In this document: piece by piece, positions 1 through 5,221 of the stretch
Layout: every line of letters begins with the position of its first letter
Position numbering within the stretch: position 1 is the stretch's first letter
Assembly (NCBI GenBank): GCA_017625185.1
Contig: JAGALN010000219.1
Span: 1-7,983 of the forward strand
Source: Clostridia bacterium
GTDB lineage: Bacteria > Bacillota > Clostridia > Monoglobales > Monoglobaceae
Length of the DNA stretch: 7,983 nucleotides
Direction of reading: 5' to 3'
Notes under the pieces: generated by a model
What the model was told of the DNA's origin: nothing
What the model saw: only the letters and a program-made list of their open reading frames with translations
Databases searched by the model: none
Position numbers and translations under genes: made by a program

Positions 1-241
1 ATGTATGATTGACGTAAGCGCAGTCAATACTATCTCTGTCGGCGACGATGTGATTTTGTTCGGCAGGAGCGATGATATTGAATTACCGGTAGAGAGCCTT
101 GCCGAAAAAATGGGGACGATTAACTACGAAATCCTTTGCATCATCGGCAAGAGAATCCCGCGGATTTACCTCCGTGACGGCAAGGTAGTGGGCGAACACA
201 ACTATCTTTTGGATACGCCCATTCCCTCCTGGTTTTTATAA
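1..241 (+). CDS. alr: Alanine racemase, C-terminal part (5' end outside window)
   Basis: This is the last 79 residues of a PLP-dependent alanine racemase, which interconverts L- and D-alanine in the cytoplasm for peptidoglycan synthesis. Base 1 is the last base of a split codon, and the readable frame starts with Cys-Met-Ile-Asp-Val. That fits the CMDxCMVDV segment of the C-terminal beta domain. Other family hallmarks follow: VGDDVILFG and then GTINYEILC, with an I-G-K-R-I-P-R-I-Y stretch close to the family's usual ending. The catalytic lysine and tyrosine lie upstream of the window. A short extra tail ends in PIPSWFL before the TAA at 239-241. The next gene is an EndoA-type RNase, the usual alr neighbour in Firmicutes. 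Family identification is secure; nothing can be said about the upstream domain. Confidence 0.95.
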   Translation, partial: CMIDVSAVNTISVGDDVILFGRSDDIELPVESLAEKMGTINYEILCIIGKRIPRIYLRDGKVVGEHNYLLDTPIPSWFL

Positions 242-247
242 AAGTGT

Positions 248-293
248 GTACATAGGGAGGCATCGTCGCAGATCCCGTCCCGAGTTCATGTAC
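248..293 (+). other. Inverted repeat in the alr-ndoA gap
   Basis: GTACAT (248-253) is mirrored exactly by ATGTAC (288-293). Shorter pairings are possible inside (GGG 255-257 with CCC 274-276, ATC 262-264 with GAT 271-273). No T-run follows, so it does not look like a terminator. In related genomes an EndoAI antitoxin gene usually occupies this gap; only trivial open frames (about 12 codons) are seen here. The structure is weak and could be chance. An mRNA processing site or an operator are alternatives. Confidence 0.25.
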
Positions 294-360
294 CAAAAGC
301 AGGAGTGCCGCATACACTGCCAATGAGGAAAGGAAACTCGTAGTAAAATCCTGAATTTGC

Positions 361-364
361 GGAG
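361..364 (+). promoter_or_regulatory. Ribosome binding site that fixes the ndoA TTG start
   Basis: GGAG at 361-364 lies 10 bases before the TTG at 375. The other in-frame candidates, TTG at 357 and GTG at 366, have no purine-rich site at a workable distance, so this site supports the 375 start. It is short, so initiation is probably modest. Confidence 0.5.
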
Positions 365-374
365 TGTGAATGTT

Positions 375-719
375 TTGGCAGTAAAAAGAGGCGATATCTA
401 TTATGCGGATTTGAGTCCCGTTGTGGGCTCGGAGCAGGGGGGCGTGCGGCCGGTTTTGATTATCCAGAACGACGTGGGAAATCGCTACAGTCCCACCGTG
501 ATTGCAACGGCGATTACCTCCCAGGTCAACAAGGCAAAAATGCCTACCCATATCGAAATCGGAGCCGGTGGCTTTGGACTTTCCAGGGACTCCGTGGTTC
601 TGGCAGAGCAGATCCGGACCATCGATAAGCGGCGGCTGAAAGAAAAAATAGGACACCTGGACGAGAGTTTAATGGACAAGGTAAACGAGGCGTTGGAGAT
701 TTCATTCGGACTCTCCTAG
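375..719 (+). CDS. ndoA: EndoA/MazF-type mRNA endoribonuclease (type II toxin)
   Basis: This 114-residue protein belongs to the PemK/MazF family and closely resembles Bacillus subtilis NdoA (EndoA), a ribosome-independent RNase that cuts single-stranded mRNA at short specific sites. The N-terminus [18 protein letters not shown], then [14 protein letters not shown] and [11 protein letters not shown], are family signatures. With the TTG at 375 as start, Arg25 and Thr48 fall exactly at the numbers of the B. subtilis catalytic residues, and the length is close to the family's usual 116. Longer starts at TTG 357 or GTG 366 would add an unconserved tail and lack a good ribosome binding site. The protein looks intact and active. 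In Bacillus the antitoxin NdoAI is encoded directly upstream, but no such gene lies in the 133 bases after alr. It is probably co-transcribed with the next gene, 30 bases downstream. Confidence 0.93.
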   Translation: MAVKRGDIYYADLSPVVGSEQGGVRPVLIIQNDVGNRYSPTVIATAITSQVNKAKMPTHIEIGAGGFGLSRDSVVLAEQIRTIDKRRLKEKIGHLDESLMDKVNEALEISFGLS

Positions 720-749
720 CCGGCAAGAAACAGGAAAGGATGAGATAAG

Positions 750-1229
750 ATGAAAATGAGGACGAGAATTACCGTGATTGGAATTGTAGTGGGAATCTGC
801 CTGCTGATTTGCGGCGGTTTGGTGGCTTTCTCCGAGCCGGGGGGTGCCGATGACCCCGTGGTTACCAAAAGCTACATTGTGGACATTGTGATTCCCGAAA
901 TTAAGGCGTACATCGACGAGCGGTTCGGCATTGCCGCCTCCGAGGGAACCACCACTCTCCATACCAACACCTTTACCGTAGTCAATGTTCCTGCAGGCAA
1001 AACCGTAACCTGTGAGGCGGGTACCGAACTGATTCTCCGGATGGGTAAGGGTACCATCATTGCCACCGAAAAGGGCGGTCTGGCAGACACCACCGAGGGA
1101 GTTGACCTGGCCAATGGAACGGCGATGCCTTCTAACCACCAGCTGATTGTCCCGGTAGCAGACGGCAGAGGCTTTCGTGCTGACACCGATGTGATTGTCA
1201 TGGTTAAGGGGAGTTACGTGATTGAGTAA
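750..1229 (+). CDS. Small exported or membrane-anchored protein of unknown function
   Basis: This 159-residue protein is not assigned to a named family. Residues 1-6 are basic (MKMRTR) and residues 7-28 form a hydrophobic helix, either a signal anchor or an uncleaved signal peptide. The cysteines at 17 and 21 do not sit in a lipobox, so a lipoprotein is unlikely. Residues 36-60 look like an amphipathic helix. Residues 72-159 look all-beta and glycine-rich, with segments such as VPAGKTV, GTELILRMGKG, KGGLADTTEG, MPSNHQLIVPVADGRGF and VMVKGSYVIE, and would lie outside the membrane. From memory, similar small secreted proteins occur in Clostridia, but this is unverified. The AGGAAAGGA site at 732-740 is 9 bases before the ATG, a convincing start. 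A strong terminator follows. The helix followed by a beta-rich domain could mean an envelope adaptor, but no function is claimed. Confidence 0.8.
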   Translation: MKMRTRITVIGIVVGICLLICGGLVAFSEPGGADDPVVTKSYIVDIVIPEIKAYIDERFGIAASEGTTTLHTNTFTVVNVPAGKTVTCEAGTELILRMGKGTIIATEKGGLADTTEGVDLANGTAMPSNHQLIVPVADGRGFRADTDVIVMVKGSYVIE

Positions 1230-1241
1230 GTAGCTATGAAG

Positions 1242-1275
1242 CGGGGTTTCCTTCGGGAAACTCCGTTGTTGTTTT
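1242..1275 (+). terminator. Strong rho-independent terminator with UUCG loop
   Basis: A 10-bp stem (1242-1251 with 1256-1265, one G-U pair) is closed by the stable TTCG tetraloop (1252-1255). It is followed by TTGTTGTTTT (1266-1275). It begins 12 bases after the stop of the small exported protein, so it ends the alr-side transcription unit. Confidence 0.92.
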
Positions 1276-1297
1276 GGAATGATTTTGGATAACTTGT

Positions 1298-1367
1298 TGT
1301 AGGGACTGGCGTCGCTGACAGTCCGTGCTTTCGGTTTCAAGCGGACCGTCGGGAGGGGGCCTCTACA
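1298..1367. repeat. Imperfect palindromic intergenic element, possibly a decayed repeat copy
   Basis: TGTAG (1298-1302) and CTACA (1363-1367) form short terminal inverted repeats around a GC-rich core. The core can form GGACTG (1303-1308) with CAGTCC (1319-1324). Alternatively it forms GTCC..GCTT (1321-1324, 1327-1330) with AAGC-GGAC (1339-1346). These two hairpins share GTCC and exclude each other. The ends resemble, from memory, the TGTAGGGGC...GCCCCTACA intergenic elements common in some Clostridia, but the arms have diverged. No open frame is seen. It lies between a terminator and the next promoter, so it may not be transcribed. It is best read as a degraded repeat; a structured RNA is a less likely alternative. 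Confidence 0.35.
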
Positions 1368-1429
1368 TCCTTTTTGGGATTTTTCTAATGATAGGGTGAG
1401 AAAAATTTCAAAAAAATCTCGAAAACCCC

Positions 1430-1458
1430 TTGACAGAGCAGGAAAAACCGTGTATAAT
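1430..1458 (+). promoter_or_regulatory. Perfect-consensus sigma-A promoter for ylxM-ffh operon
   Basis: TTGACA (1430-1435) and TATAAT (1453-1458) are both exact and are separated by the ideal 17 bases. A-rich tracts at 1400-1424 could act as an UP element. Transcription should start near 1465, giving a leader of about 49 bases before ylxM. Such a strong, apparently constitutive promoter suits an operon serving SRP and the ribosome. Confidence 0.95.
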
Positions 1459-1466
1459 GGGTATCC

Positions 1467-1486
1467 GTAAAGCGAACATGCTTTAC
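1467..1486 (+). promoter_or_regulatory. Hairpin at the 5' end of the ylxM-ffh transcript
   Basis: GTAAAGC (1467-1473) and GCTTTAC (1480-1486) are exact reverse complements around the 6-base loop GAACAT. The repeat begins within a few bases of the predicted transcription start. No T-run follows, so it is not a terminator. It could stabilise the 5' end of the mRNA or be an operator just downstream of the promoter. The symmetry is directly visible; the role is inferred. Confidence 0.55.
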
Positions 1487-1513
1487 ACACATTGCGTTAG
1501 CGGAGTGAGGAAG

Positions 1514-1882
1514 ATGGAAAAAAATGTTCAGATTGGATTACTGTTTTCCATTTACCGGAATATGCTGACCCAGCGTCAAGCAGAGAGCATTGACCTCTAC
1601 TACAACGAGGATTTGTCCTTGTCTGAAATCGGGGAGCATATGGGGATTACCAGACAGGGCGTCCGGGACAACATCAAGCGTGGAGAGCATATTCTCTTTG
1701 ATGCGGAGGCAAAGCTGGGCTTGGCACAGAGATTCCTTGGTATTAAGGAAAATCTGGAGCATATTGACCAGGTGATTCGGGAGATTGAGCAATCCGAGAA
1801 TATCCGCTATCTGCCCAACGACATCAAAAGAAAAATCAACGAGATTCTTCTCATGATCGGGGAGATGAACGAGCAGTTATAA
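1514..1882 (+). CDS. ylxM: YlxM/p13-family HTH protein of the SRP operon
   Basis: This 122-residue protein matches the YlxM/p13 family, small helix-turn-helix proteins encoded immediately upstream of ffh in Firmicutes. In streptococci YlxM binds SRP components and affects Ffh GTPase activity (literature knowledge). Residues 10-30 (LFSIYRNMLTQRQAESIDLYY) and the sigma-factor-region-4-like HTH at about 34-56 (LSLSEIGEHMGITRQGVRDNIKR) are characteristic. The rest is charged and helical. The ATG at 1514 is chosen because GGAG at 1502-1505 is 8 bases upstream. The frame stays open back to the promoter -35 region, but a start there would lie before the transcription start. It is the first gene of the operon; ffh follows after 22 bases. 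FtsY, a frequent upstream neighbour, is absent from the window. Confidence 0.93.
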   Translation: MEKNVQIGLLFSIYRNMLTQRQAESIDLYYNEDLSLSEIGEHMGITRQGVRDNIKRGEHILFDAEAKLGLAQRFLGIKENLEHIDQVIREIEQSENIRYLPNDIKRKINEILLMIGEMNEQL

Positions 1883-1892
1883 GAGATCGGAT

Positions 1893-1897
1893 GGGGG
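1893..1897 (+). promoter_or_regulatory. Ribosome binding site that fixes the ffh start
   Basis: GGGGG at 1893-1897 is 7 bases before the ATG at 1905. An in-frame TTG at 1899 would lie only one base after this site, so the ATG is preferred. A run of five G is an unusual variant of the anti-16S motif. Confidence 0.55.
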
Positions 1898-1904
1898 TTT
1901 GGCA

Positions 1905-3266
1905 ATGGCATTTGAGAGCTTAACAGAAAAATTGCAGAATACCTTCCGGAAGCTCAAGGGCAAAGGGAAGGTCAGCGAAAAAGATTTGAAAGACGCCATG
2001 CGTGAGGTCAAGCTTGCCCTTTTGGAGGCAGATGTTAACTTCCGTGTGGTGAAGGACTTTGTCAAGCAGGTCAGCGAGCGCGCCTCCGGTGCGGAGGTGA
2101 TGGAGTCCCTGACCCCGGCACAGCAGGTTATTAAGATTGTCAATGAAGAGCTGGTTGCCCTGATGGGCGGTGCCGAGCAGAAGCTGGAGATTGCCTCCAA
2201 GCCGCCGACTGTGATTATGATGGCTGGTCTGCAGGGCGCCGGGAAGACTACCACGGCGGCAAAGCTGGGCGGCATTTTAAAGAAGCAGGGGAAACGCCCT
2301 CTTCTCTGTGCCTGCGATGTTTACCGTCCTGCGGCGGTGAAGCAGCTCCAGGTGGTGGGAGAGAAACTGGAACTCCCTGTTTATGCCGAAGAGGGAAACA
2401 CCGATGCGGTAGGGATTGCCAAGGCGGGTCTTGCCCACGCAGTCCGTTACGCCAATGACGTATTAATTATCGATACGGCGGGCCGGCTCCATATTGACGA
2501 AACCCTGATGGAGGAGCTGAAGAAGATTTCGGCAGAGGTGAATCCTACCGAGATTCTTCTGGTGGTGGACGCCATGACCGGACAGGATGCGGTCAATGTG
2601 GCAGACGCCTTTAATAAGGAACTGGAAATTTCCGGTGTAGTCCTGACTAAGTTAGATGGCGATACCCGTGGCGGTGCGGCACTTTCAGTGCGGGCGGTAA
2701 CCCAGAAGCCTATCAAGTTTTGTGGTATGGGAGAAAAGCTCACCGATTTGGAGGTCTTTCACCCTGACCGGATGGCATCCAGAATTCTTGGAATGGGGGA
2801 TATGCTCAGCCTGATTGAAAAGGCAGAACAAGCCTTGGATATGAAAAAGGCAGAGGAGCTGGAGAAGAAGCTCCGGAGCCAGCAGTTCACCTTTGGGGAT
2901 TTTCTGGACCAGATGGAACAGATGAAGAACATGGGTCCCCTTCAGGACGTGCTGGGGATGCTTCCCGGTGTGGATGCTAAGGCGCTTAAGAATGTGGATG
3001 TGGACGAAAAGCGGATGGGTCGGATTGAGGCGATTGTTCTTTCCATGACCCCCCGGGAGCGAGAGCTCCGGGATAAGCTGACGCCCTCTAGAAAAGAGCG
3101 GATTGCCAAGGGTAGCGGCACCAGCATGGCGGAAGTGAATGCTCTCATTAAGCAGTTTGAGCAGATGCAAAAGATGATGAAGCAGCTCTCCGGGGGCATG
3201 GGCAAAAAGATGAAACGCCGCAAGGGAATGTTCGGGGGTTTCCCCGGTGGGTTCCCGGGTTTTTAG
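1905..3266 (+). CDS. ffh: Signal recognition particle GTPase Ffh (SRP54)
   Basis: Ffh binds signal sequences of nascent membrane and secreted proteins with the 4.5S/6S SRP RNA, and docks on FtsY through paired GTPase domains. The protein is 453 residues, full length. The N domain spans about 1-90. The G domain holds P-loop GLQGAGKTT at 108-116, DVYRPAA at 138-144, DTAGR at 190-194, TKLDGDTRGG at 248-257 and GMGE at 274-277. The methionine-rich M domain spans about 297-440 and includes the RNA-binding stretch ERIAKGSGTS (398-407), then MQKMMKQ. The C-terminus is a glycine/phenylalanine repeat (GGFPGGFPGF), whose GC-rich codons create a small hairpin ahead of TTTTTAG. All catalytic motifs are present. 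The gene sits between ylxM and rpsP in the classic order and is transcribed from the promoter at 1430. Confidence 0.99.
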   Translation: MAFESLTEKLQNTFRKLKGKGKVSEKDLKDAMREVKLALLEADVNFRVVKDFVKQVSERASGAEVMESLTPAQQVIKIVNEELVALMGGAEQKLEIASKPPTVIMMAGLQGAGKTTTAAKLGGILKKQGKRPLLCACDVYRPAAVKQLQVVGEKLELPVYAEEGNTDAVGIAKAGLAHAVRYANDVLIIDTAGRLHIDETLMEELKKISAEVNPTEILLVVDAMTGQDAVNVADAFNKELEISGVVLTKLDGDTRGGAALSVRAVTQKPIKFCGMGEKLTDLEVFHPDRMASRILGMGDMLSLIEKAEQALDMKKAEELEKKLRSQQFTFGDFLDQMEQMKNMGPLQDVLGMLPGVDAKALKNVDVDEKRMGRIEAIVLSMTPRERELRDKLTPSRKERIAKGSGTSMAEVNALIKQFEQMQKMMKQLSGGMGKKMKRRKGMFGGFPGGFPGF

Positions 3267-3332
3267 AAGAAAAGGAATTAGGGCATTGCCCGTAAAACAA
3301 TATTATTTTCACTATTTTGGAGGTAACAAAAA

Positions 3333-3575
3333 ATGGCAGTTAAGATTCGTTTGAAGAGAATGGGTGCAAAGAAGGCTCCTTTCTATCGTGTGGTTGTTGC
3401 GGATTCCAGATATCCCAGAGATGGCCGGTTCATTGAACAGGTTGGTACTTACAATCCCATGACCGATCCTTCCACCACTGATTTTGATGCAGAAAAGGTT
3501 CAGAAGTGGATCAAGAACGGTGCACAGCCTACCGACACCGTAAAGCGTCTTTTGAAAGAAAAGGGCATTATCTAA
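3333..3575 (+). CDS. rpsP: 30S ribosomal protein S16
   Basis: S16 is an early-assembling protein of the small subunit that stabilises 16S rRNA folding. The 80 residues are of normal bacterial length and begin [26 protein letters not shown], followed by [13 protein letters not shown], both family signatures. GGAGGT at 3319-3324 is 8 bases before the ATG, a strong site suited to high expression. The 66-base gap after ffh holds a tiny inverted repeat (GGGCA/TGCCC, 3281-3291) but no recognisable promoter. It is probably read through from the ffh operon. Confidence 0.99.
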   Translation: MAVKIRLKRMGAKKAPFYRVVVADSRYPRDGRFIEQVGTYNPMTDPSTTDFDAEKVQKWIKNGAQPTDTVKRLLKEKGII

Positions 3576-3584
3576 TCTCGGATT

Positions 3585-3589
3585 GGAGG
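3585..3589 (+). promoter_or_regulatory. Ribosome binding site that fixes the khpA start
   Basis: GGAGG at 3585-3589 is 8 bases before the ATG at 3598. An in-frame TTG at 3583 overlaps this site and is therefore not the start. Confidence 0.75.
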
Positions 3590-3597
3590 AAAGATCC

Positions 3598-3825
3598 ATG
3601 CAGGAGCTTTTAGAGTTTATTGCAAAATCCATGGTGACCGATCCTGATGCGGTAGAGGTTACCCTGGAAGAAAAAGAAAACGCCATCATGCTTCAGCTGC
3701 ACGTTGCAGAGGAAGATATGGGCAAGGTCATCGGCAAGCAGGGACGGATTGCCAAGGCGATTCGTACCGTCATGAAGGCTGCCGTAGGCGGCAATGGCAA
3801 GAAGGTCATTGTAGACATTGAATAG
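3598..3825 (+). CDS. khpA: KH-domain RNA-binding protein KhpA (YlqC family)
   Basis: This 75-residue single KH domain protein matches KhpA, which forms dimers and pairs with KhpB (Jag/EloR) to bind RNAs and influence cell division and elongation in Gram-positive bacteria (family knowledge). The RNA-binding GxxG loop is visible as IGKQGR at 45-50, inside MGKVIGKQGRIAKAIRTVMK (41-60). The domain ends KKVIVDIE. It starts 22 bases after the rpsP stop, the standard Firmicutes position. KhpB is not encoded here. In Bacillus a ylqD gene separates khpA from rimM; none is present. Confidence 0.96.
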   Translation: MQELLEFIAKSMVTDPDAVEVTLEEKENAIMLQLHVAEEDMGKVIGKQGRIAKAIRTVMKAAVGGNGKKVIVDIE

Positions 3826-3830
3826 TCGAT

Positions 3831-3859
3831 GGGGGCGCCCTTTGGTGTGCCCCTTTTGT
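3831..3859 (+). terminator. Terminator-like hairpin between khpA and rimM
   Basis: GGGGCGC (3832-3838) pairs with GTGCCCC (3847-3853, one G-U). Inner CC (3839-3840) can pair with GG (3844-3845) around a TTT loop, and TTTTGTCTT follows. The fold starts just after the khpA stop and ends before the rimM ribosome binding site (AGGAGG, 3866-3871). No promoter is seen between it and rimM. It may therefore act as a partial terminator that keeps rpsP/khpA mRNA more abundant than rimM/trmD mRNA, or as an RNA processing/stability element. Confidence 0.6.
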
Positions 3860-3881
3860 CTTGATAGGAGGAGAAAACCGG

Positions 3882-4379
3882 ATGGAAAAGATACTGGAAC
3901 TTGGCAAGGTGGTCAACACCCATGGCATCCGGGGCGAGGTGAAGATTCAGCCCTGGTGCGACGATCCTATGATTTTTGATGAGCTGGAGTATGTCTATGT
4001 GGGGGGAAAACGGTATGATATTCTCAAAAGCCGGCTTCACAAGAACTGCGTCATTGCGGCTCTTTCCGGCATTCCCGACATCAATGCGGCGGAGCTTCTT
4101 CGGAATCAGATTGTTACCGTGGAGCGGGAGATGTTAGGAGAGCTTCCCGAGGGCACCTATTACATTGCGGATTTAGAGGGGCTGTCTGTCAAGACGGTAG
4201 ATGGCGAGCTTCTTGGCACCATCAACGAGGTCATCAAGACCGGCAGTAATGATGTTTATGTTTTAGACTGCCCGGGCAGAAAACCCATCTTGATTCCGGT
4301 GATTGACCAGGTTGTTCGGGAAGTCAACATCGAGGAAGGCTATGTTCTGGTAGAATTGATGAAAGGGTTGATTGACTGA
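3882..4379 (+). CDS. rimM: 16S rRNA processing protein RimM
   Basis: RimM helps mature the 3' domain (head) of 30S subunits and interacts with S19. The 165 residues show the N-terminal RimM domain (about 5-84) with LGKVVNTHGIRGEVKI at 7-22, then the PRC-barrel-like domain (about 90-162) with YYIADLEGLSV (93-103), GSNDVYVL (121-128) and LIPVIDQVVREV (137-148). Length is normal. AGGAGG at 3866-3871 is 10 bases before the ATG; an in-frame TTG at 3861 lies before this site and is rejected. The TGA shares its A with the ATG of trmD (4379), a one-base overlap that implies translational coupling. Confidence 0.97.
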   Translation: MEKILELGKVVNTHGIRGEVKIQPWCDDPMIFDELEYVYVGGKRYDILKSRLHKNCVIAALSGIPDINAAELLRNQIVTVEREMLGELPEGTYYIADLEGLSVKTVDGELLGTINEVIKTGSNDVYVLDCPGRKPILIPVIDQVVREVNIEEGYVLVELMKGLID

Positions 4380-5119
4380 TGCGTGTGGATATTCTGACCT
4401 TGTTTCCTGAAATGTTTGAGGCAGTGCTGGATAGCAGCATCATCGGCAGAGCCAAGGACAAGGGAATTCTGGAACTGAATTATATCCAAATCCGGGATTT
4501 TGCTTATAACAAGCACCGTCAGGTAGACGATTATCCCTATGGGGGCGGTACCGGCATGGTGATGCAGCCGGAACCCATTTATCTGGCATACCAGAGCGTC
4601 TGCCAAGGACTTGACTATAAGCCGAAAACCATCTATCTTTCGCCCCAGGGGAAGCCTTTCCGTCAGGGAACGGCAAAGAAACTTGCCCGAGAAGAACATC
4701 TGGTGCTGATTTGCGGTCACTACGAGGGAGTCGACCAGAGAATTCTAGACGAGATTGTGGATATGGAAATCTCTCTGGGAGATTTTGTCTTAACCGGCGG
4801 CGAGTTGGCTGCCATGGCGGTGGTGGATGCCACCGCACGGCTGATTCCCGGAGTGCTGAAGAGCGAGGAGTCCTTCTCGGAGGAATCTCACTTTTCGGGA
4901 CTTTTGGAGTATCCTCAGTATACCCGCCCCGAGGAATGGCGGGGGAGAAGGGTGCCGGAGATTTTACTCAGCGGGCATCACAAAAACATTGAGGCGTGGA
5001 AACGGGAAATGTCCATCCGGACAACCCTGAAAAAGCGTCGGGGGATGCTTTCTAAGGCGCCATTGAGCGAAAAAGAGAAAATTTTTGTGGAAGAACTCAA
5101 AAAAAACGAAAACTTGTGA
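4379..5119 (+). CDS. trmD: tRNA (guanine37-N1)-methyltransferase TrmD
   Basis: TrmD uses S-adenosylmethionine to methylate G37 next to the anticodon of a subset of tRNAs, preventing +1 frameshifting. The 246 residues carry the SPOUT trefoil-knot signatures: DYPYGGGTGMVM (51-62), YLSPQG (86-91), CGHYEGVDQR (112-121), ISLGDFVLTGGEL (131-143), then EYPQYTRPEEW and VPEILLSGHH. Arg154 matches E. coli Arg154. By a gap-free hand alignment, the place of E. coli catalytic Asp169 is Glu169 (context S-E-E-S-H-F-S-G); this conservative change may be a lineage feature. Translation probably couples to rimM through the one-base overlap. It is the last gene of the operon, although no clear terminator follows. 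rplS, the common downstream gene, is absent. Confidence 0.98.
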   Translation: MRVDILTLFPEMFEAVLDSSIIGRAKDKGILELNYIQIRDFAYNKHRQVDDYPYGGGTGMVMQPEPIYLAYQSVCQGLDYKPKTIYLSPQGKPFRQGTAKKLAREEHLVLICGHYEGVDQRILDEIVDMEISLGDFVLTGGELAAMAVVDATARLIPGVLKSEESFSEESHFSGLLEYPQYTRPEEWRGRRVPEILLSGHHKNIEAWKREMSIRTTLKKRRGMLSKAPLSEKEKIFVEELKKNENL

Positions 5120-5127
5120 AAACATGG

Positions 5128-5156
5128 TTGTAATTTCCGGCGAAATGTGTTACAAT
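5128..5156 (+). promoter_or_regulatory. Sigma-A-like promoter before the zinc-ribbon gene
   Basis: TTGTAA (5128-5133, 4 of 6 consensus) and TACAAT (5151-5156, 5 of 6) are 17 bases apart. Transcription would start near 5163, about 59 bases before the GTG at 5222. The site begins only nine bases after the trmD stop. It is probably of moderate strength, and read-through from trmD may add to it. Confidence 0.65.
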
Positions 5157-5221
5157 AACTTTGAATATACCAAAGCTGATTTGCAAAAGATATTTTGAAT
5201 TGAGAAAGGCAGTGATAGAGC

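Noticed and set aside
341..349. TAAAAT at 344-349 as a -10 box for ndoA
   Set aside because: No acceptable -35 element lies 16-18 bases upstream (the bases there read CAATGA), and the region is AT-rich enough for chance matches.
1371..1386. ATCC...GGAT followed by TTTTT as a second terminator
   Set aside because: The stem is only 4-5 bp and AT-containing, with a T-rich loop, and it lies well after the strong terminator at 1242-1275.
702..1490. Long open frame on the minus strand (262 codons)
   Set aside because: It is antisense to a well-supported gene, covers a clear terminator and promoter, and its translation shows no family motifs.
1430..1513. Extended N-terminus for YlxM starting in the TTGACA box
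   Set aside because: This start would lie before the transcription start and lacks a ribosome binding site, and the added residues do not fit the family; the ATG at 1514 has a proper site.
3281..3291. GGGCA/TGCCC inverted repeat after ffh as a terminator
   Set aside because: The stem is at most 4-5 bp with a minimal loop, and no T-run follows.
3267..3332. Separate promoter for rpsP
   Set aside because: TTGCCC at 3286 and TATTAT at 3301 are only 9 bases apart, so they cannot form a normal promoter pair.
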